A DNA stretch of 64,000 nucleotides from Bradyrhizobium barranii subsp. apii. GTDB lineage: Bacteria; Pseudomonadota; Alphaproteobacteria; Rhizobiales; Xanthobacteraceae. Positions within the stretch are counted from its first letter, which is position 1. The number at the start of each line of letters is the position of its first letter. Where the stretch lies: the NCBI RefSeq assembly GCF_011516635.5, contig NZ_CP096255.1, positions 4,710,501 through 4,774,500 of the forward strand, read 5' to 3'. A program made the position numbers and the translations under genes. Of this stretch, positions 7,600 to 15,048 are shown one piece after another. Below the pieces are notes generated by a model. That model ran no database searches, was not told the DNA's origin, and saw only the letters and a list, made by a program, of their open reading frames with translations.

Positions 7600-8231
7600 T
7601 TTTTCTCAACTCATCTGTCGGGTGGATTAACCGTTGGCGTGGAGCCTGCTCCCGCGGCGTGACGCATGCGCGACGACCGGTAGCGGGCGGCTGCTTCTGG
7701 GGGCGGAAAATTAAAATGTCGAAAACAACCCCATGCACAGTAGCGAACCCATTGGCGAATTATGTTTTTCCGAATCGATTTGACGCGTCGGGCAAAACAG
7801 GAGCATGATGTCACCATGCCAGCCTGTGGGACGGGGGAATATTCACGACAGCTGCTTCAATGCATTGCGTCGCAGGGACTTGGGAGGCGCGACGTCCGGA
7901 GCGGAGTTGTCTTCTCCCCGCGCTATGATGTGTAACCTGTCCTGGCGGCAAGCAAGTAGCGTCCGCGCCGCGCGAGTTTCACGGTAGTCAACCTCCCGGT
8001 TGCGAAGGCGCTCGGCCTGGTGCTTCCAACGTCCGTTCTGAGCCGCGCAGACGAGGTGATTGAATGACATCTTGCTGATGAAGTTCACCAGACCTCATGT
8101 CTTGCGTCGGGGGGTGCTAGGATGGGTAGGTAGTCCGCTGCCCTTGGCGAGGTCGCGGACAGGTTTAAACGGTTTGGTAAGAATGGAGTCTTGATACTGG
8201 GACGGGCTTGGGGACTCACGGGGTCCCTTAG
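7600..8231. repeat. gene-poor stretch with degenerate dispersed repeats
   Basis: I see no convincing gene here. The part at about 7690-7810 (ending in the CGGGCAAAACAGGAGCATGATG region) resembles an intergenic repeat I associate with Bradyrhizobium genomes. The minus-strand reading at 7843-8088 (FNHLVCAAQNGRWKHQAERL) resembles a widely mis-annotated repeat-derived reading (NHLV...R...EAKRL..LEVD). Both judgements rest on memory of the pattern, not on alignment. The stretch follows the att fragment and may mark old insertion debris. Confidence 0.4.
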
Positions 8232-8498
8232 ATGGAGCGTTCAGCGCGATCCAAACGAAAAGTAAGTCGAAAGCGCTGGGTTGTTTGTTACGGTAATTTT
8301 TCTATTGAATGTCGAGACGAAGATGGCGCGAAGAATTTGGCAGCCAAGCTCCGTAAGCGCCGATACCGTGTCACAGCCCGGACAGCCGATGGCGTCTCGC
8401 CTTCGTGGCGAGTAGAGCCAGACGAAATCGACGAGTGGATATCTTCACCCACGCGCCCTAGTCGTTCGCCGCGGGTTCGGCCTACGAAGAAACGATGA
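8232..8498 (+). CDS. small basic protein of unknown function
   Basis: An 88-residue, strongly basic protein with many Lys/Arg at both ends. The middle (RWVVCYGNFSIECRDEDGAKNLAAKLRKRRYRV) has a plausible beta-alpha-beta pattern of a small domain, and SWRVEPDEIDEWISS resembles the recognition part of helix-turn-helix excisionase-like proteins. I recognise no family. The start ATG 8232 has no strong ribosome binding site. It stands alone between repeat-rich stretches, so coding status is uncertain. Confidence 0.4.
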   Translation: MERSARSKRKVSRKRWVVCYGNFSIECRDEDGAKNLAAKLRKRRYRVTARTADGVSPSWRVEPDEIDEWISSPTRPSRSPRVRPTKKR

Positions 8499-8724
8499 TT
8501 TGCGAAACACTCGAGTTGGATCGCGGCTTCAGCACGTTGGTTTCGCCCGCGTCTAGTTCAACTTCGGACACACTCTAGCCCCGATTTGGCTGCTGGAATG
8601 CTGGCTCTCGCGACTCATCTGGAGTTGCAGCCAACTTGGGTCGAGATTGGTTCCGCAGGAGGAACGAGCGCTCCTGTAGCTATCCTGCGATCGGTCTTGC
8701 GTGTGATCCATCGCAAGGCCTGTG

Positions 8725-8763
8725 AAGGCCCCGGTCTTCCCCATTGGCTGGGGCCTTCCTTTT
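8725..8763 (+). terminator. hairpin followed by CCTTTT, terminator-like
   Basis: AAGGCCCC at 8725-8732 pairs perfectly with GGGGCCTT at 8750-8757, followed by CCTTTT. It would stop plus-strand transcripts. The nearest plus-strand gene ends at 8498, so any transcript ending here is not explained by a known gene. The rest of 8499-8978 shows no convincing gene. Confidence 0.45.
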
Positions 8764-8944
8764 GCGCCAGATCACAAAAATATTGGCATCGCGGCGTCTG
8801 AGGAACGACTCTCCAAGGGAGAGATTGAAAAATCGGTCTGTGGCGAATCTGGACCTCCTCAAGGTCTCGCCATCCACCCGGAACGGCCCCACCGTCCGAC
8901 GCGCGTTTGGCGATGGGCCGGTTTTCGTAGGTATTCACTCAACT

Positions 8945-8975
8945 CCCGCCGGCTCACAAAGTCGGCGGGGTTTTT
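8945..8975 (+). terminator. rho-independent terminator, possible end of a small RNA
   Basis: CCCGCCG at 8945-8951 pairs with CGGCGGG at 8963-8969 and is followed by GTTTTT. It points to a plus-strand transcript, yet there is no plus-strand gene in the 440 bases before it. The convergent gene at 8979-9191 reads toward it, but the T-run serves the plus strand only. Confidence 0.55.
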
Positions 8976-8978
8976 GAG

Positions 8979-9191
8979 CTAGCCGTCTTGGCATCGGACT
9001 CCGAAGTTGTCGCAGGTGCGAGCGAAGGCATCTGTAGCATTTGCGTCTTCAAAGCAAAAAAGTGTGCCGACGTCGGCACGATCGATCCACCAGTCGACCT
9101 TGTTCGCCTTCGCAATGCGGGAAGCCTCTCCGCGCAGTAGGTCGAGCTGTCTTCCGGCGGCATGGACTATCAGGCAATTTTTCTTGGGCAT
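8979..9191 (-). CDS. small conserved-looking protein of unknown function
   Basis: A 70-residue protein read from ATG 9191. I chose it over the upstream ATG 9254 because GAGG lies at good spacing (9 bases) before it and the upstream extension is not protein-like. It has a compact pattern with a helix (LDLLRGEASRIAKANKVDWW) followed by GTLFCFEDANATDAFARTCDNFGVRC, which reads like a small soluble alpha/beta fold. Cysteines at 6, 50, 61 and 68 are present. No function can be assigned and its neighbours do not help. Confidence 0.55.
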   Translation of the reverse strand: MPKKNCLIVHAAGRQLDLLRGEASRIAKANKVDWWIDRADVGTLFCFEDANATDAFARTCDNFGVRCQDG

Positions 9192-9348
9192 ATGTTTTGT
9201 CCTCAATAGGAAAGCTGAATTGATCGCCATCAAAAATGGAAAACTCATGGCCATGGGCTCGGCTCAATGCAGCCCGCAGATAAATCAACTGCTTAGCAGG
9301 ATGCCCGCTCTCCCGCGTAGAGCGGGCATGAGGCGACGTTTTCGCAAA

Positions 9349-9972
9349 CTACCTCAAATATCCCACCACCATCCGCGTTGTCTCGTCCACCAGCGTCCGC
9401 ACCATCTTCTCCGAGAGCATCTCGGCCTGGTTCAGCACCGTGTTGTGCGCGACCGCCTCGATCGCACTGACGCAGATGAAGGTCGCCAGTCCCGGGTCGA
9501 TCTTGCGCATCTCCTTGCGGCGGCTTTCGAGATAGGCGCGCACGAGGGTGTGGACCTCGCGGTTGAAGGCTTCGACGTCCTTGAGCTGGCCGGTGCGCGG
9601 GATCTGCTCGGCAAGCACCCGATGTAGTTTGGGATCGATACGGTGGGCTTCGATCGCGACGGTGACGAGGCGGCGCACGGCTTTGTCGATCGGCAGGTCG
9701 GCGACCTCGGTGAGGGCGGCACGGACGATGCCCATGATCTCCTCGTTGTGACGGTCGATCACGGCGGCGACGAGCGCCTCCTTGCTGGGAAAATACTGAT
9801 AGAGCGAGCCGACGCTGACGCCGGCGATTTCGGCGATCCGGTTGGTGCTGGCTTTCTCAAAGCCTTCGCGGACCAGAATGCGAGCGGTTGCCTCGACCAG
9901 CGCGTCGACGGTGGCGCGCGATCGCGCTTGCAAGGCATTTTTCCGGGGTTTTGTCGGCGGTTTGCGCGCCAT
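9349..9972 (-). CDS. TetR/AcrR-family transcriptional regulator
   Basis: A 207-residue regulator. Residues about 25-70 form the TetR N-terminal domain, with the helix-turn-helix NRIAEIAGVSVGSLYQYFPSKEAL; the C-terminal 130 residues form a ligand-binding domain with no obvious ligand. I chose ATG 9972 because the TetR homology begins soon after it; the longer upstream reading is not family-like. It is divergent from the hydrolase gene at 10098 over a 125-base gap that contains a nested inverted repeat, so it probably represses that gene and itself. Confidence 0.9.
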   Translation of the reverse strand: MARKPPTKPRKNALQARSRATVDALVEATARILVREGFEKASTNRIAEIAGVSVGSLYQYFPSKEALVAAVIDRHNEEIMGIVRAALTEVADLPIDKAVRRLVTVAIEAHRIDPKLHRVLAEQIPRTGQLKDVEAFNREVHTLVRAYLESRRKEMRKIDPGLATFICVSAIEAVAHNTVLNQAEMLSEKMVRTLVDETTRMVVGYLR

Positions 9973-9986
9973 GGGCCTGCGATCCG

Positions 9987-10021
9987 AATGCGAGTAGGAA
10001 AAGCGAGCGAATGCTCGCATT
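9987..10021. promoter_or_regulatory. candidate TetR operator between divergent genes
   Basis: AATGCGAG at 9987-9994 is inverted as CTCGCATT at 10014-10021. Nested inside, GCGAGC at 10003-10008 is inverted as GCTCGC at 10013-10018. Such symmetric sites in the gap between a TetR gene and its neighbour usually bind the regulator. The site starts 15 bases upstream of the tetR ATG. Binding is inferred. Confidence 0.5.
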
Positions 10022-10097
10022 ATATCCGCATGTGGCGGCGGTCGACACAAGCCTTTTCGTCGCCCATACAGAGAGCCCGGTCTGGAGGAGACCTGAC

Positions 10098-11072
10098 ATG
10101 AGCGTTGCAAAGATCGCATCGGCCTTCCAGTTCTGTCCGGGCGGCCGGCTGTTGAGGATGCGGCCATCCGGCGATCCCGCGCCGAGCCTGCAGAGTCGTT
10201 GCTTCAACGCGCTGTTGCGGCAGCTTCCGTTCAAGAAGCACCTTGCCTCGGCCGAGGCCGTGCAGGCGCATGTGCAGAAACTCGCATTGCAGCCGGCCTC
10301 CTACGAGCCGACGGGTCTGGGCCGCGGCGTCGAGGTGACGTTGACCAAGATGGGCGGATGGCCGGTCTATTACACGGCGCCATCATCGGGCCATGAGGGC
10401 TGCAACCACGTCATGTTCCTGCGCGGCGGTGGCTTCATCAACGAGATCGTGCCGGCGCATTGGCGCTTCGTCGGCCAGATGACGCGCAAGGCGCGCGTCG
10501 TCTGCGTCGTGCCGATCTATCCGCTTGCGCCGCATGCCACCGCCAAGGATCTCGTGCCGGCGACGGCCGAACTGTTGCGGATGCTGCTGGAGGATGCCGG
10601 GCCCGCAAAGGTCACGGTGGTCGGCAATTCCGCCGGCGCGGGACTGGCGCTCGCTGCCTGCCAGTGGCTGCGCGACCGCGGGCATCGGCAGCCGGGCCGG
10701 CTGATGCTGATCTCGCCGGCGGCCGATGCATCGGTCAGCCGTCCGGAGCAGGTCGAGATCGCAGGCCGCGATCCGATCCAGGACATTCCGGGGATCATTG
10801 AGGCGGGGCGGCTCTATGCCGGCGAGCTCGATGTCGGCCATCCCTTCGTCAGCCCGCTCAACGGCGTCTTCCGTTCGCTCGCGCCGATGACAATCTTCTC
10901 GGGCACGCGCGATCTGCTCTATCCCGATAGCGTCGATCTCGCGGAGCGCGCGAGGGCGGCGGGCGTGCCGGTCGAGCTGCATCTGCTCCGTGACCAGCCG
11001 CACAATTTCGCGCTGATGCCGACGCCGGAAGGGCGACAGGCGCGTGCGATCATTCTGCGTGCAGTGGCTTAA
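10098..11072 (+). CDS. alpha/beta hydrolase of the hormone-sensitive-lipase (esterase) type
   Basis: A 324-residue esterase-like hydrolase. GNSAG at 176-180 is the nucleophile elbow (S178), D272 in SGTRDLLYPD and H302 in DQPHNF complete a plausible catalytic triad. The oxyanion-hole motif, normally HGGG, reads RGGG (residues 109-112), so the usual His is replaced. The family hydrolyses short- or medium-chain esters or related amides; the substrate is unknown. ATG 10098 follows GGAGGAG at proper spacing. It is divergent from the TetR gene, and the operator-like repeat between them suggests it is the regulated target. Confidence 0.85.
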   Translation: MSVAKIASAFQFCPGGRLLRMRPSGDPAPSLQSRCFNALLRQLPFKKHLASAEAVQAHVQKLALQPASYEPTGLGRGVEVTLTKMGGWPVYYTAPSSGHEGCNHVMFLRGGGFINEIVPAHWRFVGQMTRKARVVCVVPIYPLAPHATAKDLVPATAELLRMLLEDAGPAKVTVVGNSAGAGLALAACQWLRDRGHRQPGRLMLISPAADASVSRPEQVEIAGRDPIQDIPGIIEAGRLYAGELDVGHPFVSPLNGVFRSLAPMTIFSGTRDLLYPDSVDLAERARAAGVPVELHLLRDQPHNFALMPTPEGRQARAIILRAVA

Positions 11073-11214
11073 AGGGAAGGCGTGATCGTCGTCACAGGGG
11101 CGCGCCGCCGCAATGGGGTCTGGCGCTAGCGGTGCCCGCGCGGAGAGACCAGGCTACCTCCGGGGCGTTTCCTCATCCGTAGTCTTGCGGGGCCTTAGAG
11201 TCTGTCCGGAAAGA

Positions 11215-11586
11215 TTACCTTGGATTGCATAGCTTTCGCAGCATGAGTCGGATGGAGGCCAGCTTGAGAAAGGCGAGCGCCCTGTGATTGAAGCATTCCC
11301 AATCTTTGGACAGTCTTCGGCATCGCCCGAGCCAGGCAAAGGTACGCTCGACGATCCAGCGTTTGGGCAAGACGACGAAACGGTGAGCCTGATCGGAGCG
11401 TTTGACGATTTCGAGGTTCACGCGCTTCAGAGCGCTACGCAGCCCCTTCTGGAAATGTGGCCCTTGATATCCGCCGTCGGCGTAGAGCTTCAGAAGAAAG
11501 GGATAGAGGCCGAACAACGTTGCCATCAGGAGCACGCCGCCGTCGCGATCCTGGATGTCCGCCGCATGCACGATGGCGTGCATCAA
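11215..11586 (-). CDS. IS5-family transposase, second frame (orfB)
   Basis: This frame carries the C-terminal half of the DDE transposase: the second Asp in ADGGYQG and the final Glu region ERTFAWLGRCRRL. Homology in the frame begins upstream of its first ATG, at the slippery sequence near 11668-11677, so the natural product is a fusion with orfA made by -1 ribosomal frameshifting. It should not be read as a separate functional protein. It overlaps orfA. Confidence 0.85.
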   Translation of the reverse strand: MMHAIVHAADIQDRDGGVLLMATLFGLYPFLLKLYADGGYQGPHFQKGLRSALKRVNLEIVKRSDQAHRFVVLPKRWIVERTFAWLGRCRRLSKDWECFNHRALAFLKLASIRLMLRKLCNPR

Positions 11587-12050
11587 GAGGCCTTGCGTGT
11601 CGACGAGAATGTGCCGCTTCTTGCCCTTGATCTTCTTGCCCGCGTCGTAGCCATGGAGATCATGAGGCCCCCTTTTTCAGCGCTTTTCACGCTCTGGCTA
11701 TCGATGATGGCGGCGGTGGGAGAAGCCTCGCGCTCGGCCCTTTCGCGACATTCGACATAGAGGGCGTGATGAATTTTATCGAGCGTGCCGTTCCAGCTCC
11801 ACAGATCGAAGTAGCCATACAGCGTCGAGCGCGGCGGCAGGTCCTTGGGGATCGCGCGCCACTGGCAACCTGTGCTCAGGATGTACATCAGCCCGTTGGC
11901 AATCTCGCGCAGGTCCACCGTACGCTTGTTGCCGCCGCGCTTGGCCGGCGGGATGCGAGGCGCGATCAGCGCCCACTCCTCGTCGGTCAAGTCGCTCGGA
12001 TAGCGCAGGCGGCTGCGGTCGTAGCGTGCACGGTTCTCGGTAGTCCACAT
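11583..12050 (-). CDS. IS5-family transposase, first frame (orfA)
   Basis: A 155-residue frame containing the N-terminal DNA-binding part (LTDEEWALIAPRIPP, the IS5 DUF4096-like region) and the first catalytic Asp in AIIDSQSVKSAEKGG. Just after that, the minus strand carries AAAAAGGGGG (complement of 11668-11677), and the family sequence PHDLHGYDAGKK continues in the -1 frame. This A-then-G run is the known frameshift signal type in IS5 relatives. Residues after the run in this frame are not family-like. Confidence 0.88.
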   Translation of the reverse strand: MWTTENRARYDRSRLRYPSDLTDEEWALIAPRIPPAKRGGNKRTVDLREIANGLMYILSTGCQWRAIPKDLPPRSTLYGYFDLWSWNGTLDKIHHALYVECRERAEREASPTAAIIDSQSVKSAEKGGLMISMATTRARRSRARSGTFSSTRKAS

Positions 12051-12133
12051 TGGCGGCGCGTCCCCATCGAATCAGGCCGCTCACCTTGAATCACAACCGA
12101 TTCATTCGACTCAACATGTTTTGGAACAGACAC

Positions 12134-12373
12134 TTAGGCGTGGCCCTTGATCTCGTAGTGACCCGGCACGCATTTGTAGCGCTCGAGGCGCCAATTGGCG
12201 TGATAGATCGGATGCTCGCCCATCCATTTGGCAAGCGGGGCCTGTGCGCCGATCGCGCACTGCATCATCGACATCTCGGGCGTCATGTTGCTGTCGGTCA
12301 CGATTTCCTCGATGCAACTGCCTGAGCTGGCTGCGCTCAGCCGGCAGAGCACGGCAACCACGGTCACGAACAT
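12134..12373 (-). CDS. small exported protein of unknown function, stop codon at the IS insertion
   Basis: A 79-residue protein beginning MFVTVVAVLC, a short signal-peptide-like hydrophobic start, followed by a cysteine-containing mature part (SGSCIEEIVTDSNMTPEM..., later KCVPGHYEI). I believe it belongs to a small family common in Bradyrhizobium, with conserved CxEEIVTDSNMTP and CVPGHY phrases. ATG 12373 has GAGGTGA upstream at good spacing. The stop codon TAA (12136-12134) is the target-site duplication of the neighbouring IS5 element, so the insertion left the protein complete but changed everything downstream of it. The upstream stretch 12374-12714 shows no gene. Confidence 0.65.
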   Translation of the reverse strand: MFVTVVAVLCRLSAASSGSCIEEIVTDSNMTPEMSMMQCAIGAQAPLAKWMGEHPIYHANWRLERYKCVPGHYEIKGHA

Positions 12374-12714
12374 TCCTGTCACCTCATCGGTAGTTTCAGA
12401 CCACGAAGAGGATGCAAGCGGAGTGCCAGAGCCTGTGACACAAACAACACGCTGACCTGGCCGACTCGACCCAGCGTCCACCTCCATTTGGTGATTCGGA
12501 TTGTAAAAAAATGCCCCTAAACCGAAGCCGGGCAAATACGGGGAATCCCCAAGGAAAAGGGCGAGGAAGGATCGCAGGAATGAGCGATTGTGGGGGCAGC
12601 GCCGCGTGAACCGCCCCTTCACAAGGCCTGCGCAGCCGATAGGCTCGAAAGCGGACGGATACTCGTCAAGAGAGCGGGACCGCCACAGGACCAAAGGAAA
12701 CGCGAGGGCAGACC

Positions 12715-13623
12715 ATGAAGGCACGACCGACCGGCGTGATCCCGCCGATGACGACGCCGTTCCGGAAGGACGGCGAGATCGACCTTGGGCTCGTGGCGGC
12801 CCAGGTCGACTGGATGATCGGCGCCGGCGCGCATGGCGTCGCGGCCGGCGGCTCGACCGGCGAGGGCCACACGCTGGATCACGAGGAATATCGCGACCTG
12901 ATGGCCGCGACGGTCGAGGCGGTGAAGGGACGCATTCCCGTGATCGCCGGCATCATCGTGGACTCCACGCGCGATGCGATCCGCCGCGGCAAGCTCGTGC
13001 GCGACATGAATGTCGCAGCGCTCCAGGTCACGCCGGTGCATTATCTGTTCAAGCCCGATGACGAGGCGATGGTCGCGCACTTCCGCGCCATGGCTGACGA
13101 GACCGGCATGCCCATCATCATCTACAACGTGGTGCCGTGGTCCTATCTGTCGCCGGCACTGCTGGTGCGGATCATGACCGAGGTGCCGCTGGTGGTCGGC
13201 GTCAAGCAGAGCGCGGGCGATCTCAAGCTGTTCGCGGATCTCATGATGATGGCGCCGGACAAGCTGATCTACAGCGCGGTCGATGCCCTCATGTATTCGT
13301 CCTACACGCTCGGCGCCCATGGCTCGATCGCCGCGATCCTGACCGCGGCGCCGCATGCCTCCGTCGCGCTGTGGGATGCGGTGAAGGCGGGCGACCATCC
13401 GCGCGCGCTCGATCTGCACAAGAAGCTGTTGACGCTGTGGAACGCCGTTATCGCCGACAATCTGCCGGCCTGCACGCGTTACGCCCAGACGCTCCAGGGC
13501 TTGCCCAGGACCTATCCGCGCGCACCGATGCCGGAGGCCTCGCCGGCGCAGCAGGCCGCCACCCGCAAGGCGCTGGAGGCACTCGGCGCGTTGAACGGGG
13601 TGCGTGTCGAAGCGGCCGAATAG
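12715..13623 (+). CDS. dihydrodipicolinate synthase (DapA)-family aldolase/lyase
   Basis: A 302-residue TIM-barrel enzyme of the DHDPS/N-acetylneuraminate lyase family. GGSTGE at 45-50 is the substrate carboxylate-binding motif, Y137 (IIIYNVV) the catalytic tyrosine and K164 (VGVKQSAG) the Schiff-base lysine. The family splits or joins pyruvate with aldehydes; true DapA normally has GTTGE and the genome should carry a dedicated copy, so this paralogue is more likely catabolic. It has GAGG before ATG 12715 and is followed after 144 bases by an SDR gene on the same strand, suggesting a shared small catabolic pathway. Confidence 0.85.
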   Translation: MKARPTGVIPPMTTPFRKDGEIDLGLVAAQVDWMIGAGAHGVAAGGSTGEGHTLDHEEYRDLMAATVEAVKGRIPVIAGIIVDSTRDAIRRGKLVRDMNVAALQVTPVHYLFKPDDEAMVAHFRAMADETGMPIIIYNVVPWSYLSPALLVRIMTEVPLVVGVKQSAGDLKLFADLMMMAPDKLIYSAVDALMYSSYTLGAHGSIAAILTAAPHASVALWDAVKAGDHPRALDLHKKLLTLWNAVIADNLPACTRYAQTLQGLPRTYPRAPMPEASPAQQAATRKALEALGALNGVRVEAAE

Positions 13624-13767
13624 TCCGCCGGCCGAAATTATCGATGTCGAATGGCAGCGCCGATCCGCTTTTACCTGCGGATGCGGCGCTGCTACATTTT
13701 GCGCGCGCCGCGATGCGCGGCGCCAGCTGTGAAGAAACATACCGACAAGGGGAGGGACCGAAGTCCG

Positions 13768-14739
13768 ATGAAGGATTTTGCAGGAAAGATCGCCGTCATC
13801 ACCGGCGGCGGCACGGGGATGGGACGCGAGCTCGCACGGCAGCTCGTCGCGGAGGGCTGCAATGTCGCGATGTGCGACGTCTCCGAAGCCGCGATGGCCG
13901 AGACCAAACGGCTTTGCGAGGTCGAGAAGCTGCCGCAGGGCCTGCGGGTCACGACCCACGTCGCCGACGTCTCGATCGAGGACCATCTCAAGCGGTTTCG
14001 CGATGAGCTCGCCGAGCAGCAGAAGACCGACCGGATCCATCTCCTGTTCAACAATGCCGGCATCGGTGGCGGCGGCAGCCTGTTCACCAACACGCGCGAG
14101 CAGTGGGAGCGTACCTTCAACATCTGCTGGGGCGGCGTCTATCTCGGCGTGCGCACCTTCCTGCCGATGCTGGTGGCGGCGGACGAGGCCCACATCGTCA
14201 ACACGGCGAGCGTCAACGGCTTCTGGGCCTCGATTGGCATGGGGCAGGCGCACACCGCCTACAGCTCGGCGAAGTTCGCGGTGAAAGGATTTACCGAAGC
14301 GCTGATCAACGACCTCCGTCTGCACGCGCCGCATGTCAAATGCTCGGTGGTGATGCCCGGCCATATCGGCACCTCGATCGTCTCCAATTCGCGCAAGGTG
14401 CAGAGCGCCGACGGGTCGGAGCGGCTCAATGCCGACGAGGTCGCGCTGACCCGCAAGCGCATGGTCGCGGCTGGCGTGCCGGATGCTGACAAGATGTCGG
14501 ACGAGGACATCCAGGCTGCGTTCGCCGAACGCGCCCGCAGCTTCCTCGAGGACGCGCCGACGACGGCTGCGCAGGCCGCGAAGATCATCCTCGACGGGGT
14601 CAAGGCGGAGCGGTGGCGCATTCTTGTGGGCGAAGACGCAAAGCGCCTTGACGAACGCGTGCGCGCTACGCCGGAGCAGGCCTATGACCGCGCCTTCTAT
14701 GAAAGCTTTACGCAGGAAGTTGGCTGGCGGCTCGGTTGA
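13768..14739 (+). CDS. short-chain dehydrogenase/reductase (SDR)
   Basis: A 323-residue SDR. The Rossmann motif TGGGTGMG is at 12-19, NNAG at 95-98, catalytic S148, and Y165/K169 in YSSAK. It would be an NAD(P)-dependent oxidoreductase acting on an alcohol or ketone; the substrate is unknown. An extension of about 60 residues after the core (KRMVAAGVPDADKMSDEDIQAAF) is seen in SDRs annotated in steroid or lipid metabolism. ATG 13768 follows GGGAGG. It lies downstream of the DapA-like gene on the same strand. Confidence 0.88.
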   Translation: MKDFAGKIAVITGGGTGMGRELARQLVAEGCNVAMCDVSEAAMAETKRLCEVEKLPQGLRVTTHVADVSIEDHLKRFRDELAEQQKTDRIHLLFNNAGIGGGGSLFTNTREQWERTFNICWGGVYLGVRTFLPMLVAADEAHIVNTASVNGFWASIGMGQAHTAYSSAKFAVKGFTEALINDLRLHAPHVKCSVVMPGHIGTSIVSNSRKVQSADGSERLNADEVALTRKRMVAAGVPDADKMSDEDIQAAFAERARSFLEDAPTTAAQAAKIILDGVKAERWRILVGEDAKRLDERVRATPEQAYDRAFYESFTQEVGWRLG

Positions 14740-14796
14740 TTCGGTTTGGCTGAGACTATCAACGAACGTCCGCGTATCTAGGTATGACGACCATCA

Positions 14797-14873
14797 TGGC
14801 AAGAGGCGCGGACGTATTATTACACAGGTAATTTACATGTTACGCAGGTAACTTTACGTGCCACCTCTTGCCA
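14797..14873. promoter_or_regulatory. nested palindromes: flanking TGGCAAGAGG repeat and two TTAC-N4-GTAA sites
   Basis: TGGCAAGAGG at 14797-14806 is inverted as CCTCTTGCCA at 14864-14873. Between them lie two palindromes, TTAC-ACAG-GTAA at 14820-14831 and GTTAC-GCAG-GTAAC at 14839-14852, whose centres are 20 bases apart (two DNA turns). It lies in a 309-base gene-free gap, about 175 bases upstream of the hydrolase at 15049. It could be a paired operator or a small palindromic element. Confidence 0.45.
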
Positions 14874-15048
14874 CTTTCCGACGCCTTATGACGATTTGGA
14901 ATGTCACGCATGCGACATGCTCCATCGTTCAAGCAATGTTCAAGCGATGGTGATGTGAAACGGGTCTCATTCGGCGCACGGCAGCTTGGTTGGTGAACCA
15001 AAATAGTTTAGTCCATCAGGGGTAACGCCATCATAAAGCGTAGCTCCG

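Larger units (their letters stand above)
11198..12133 (-). mobile_element. IS5-family insertion sequence (IS427-like), complete
   Basis: A 936-base element with imperfect inverted ends (GAGTCTGTCCGGAAA on the left, GTGTCTGTTCCAAAA read inward from the right) and two overlapping transposase frames. It is flanked by a 3-base target duplication, TTA at 11195-11197 and 12134-12136, which fits the TNA duplication known for this IS5 subgroup. The right copy of TTA is also the stop codon of the gene at 12134-12373. All parts look intact, so the element may be recently active. Confidence 0.9.

Noticed and set aside
7505..7738. Minus-strand reading with MVGARGFEPPTPSLP
   Set aside because: This is the well-known false protein made by reading the antisense strand of a tRNA end; the real feature is the tRNA-Pro fragment on the plus strand.
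7843..8088. Minus-strand 81-residue reading with NHLVCAAQNGRWKHQ
   Set aside because: Resembles a repeat-derived false reading seen often in Bradyrhizobium annotations; reported as repeat, not as a gene.
12619..14364. Minus-strand 581-residue reading antisense to the DapA-like and SDR genes
   Set aside because: Antisense shadow; both plus-strand genes have complete catalytic motifs and ribosome binding sites.
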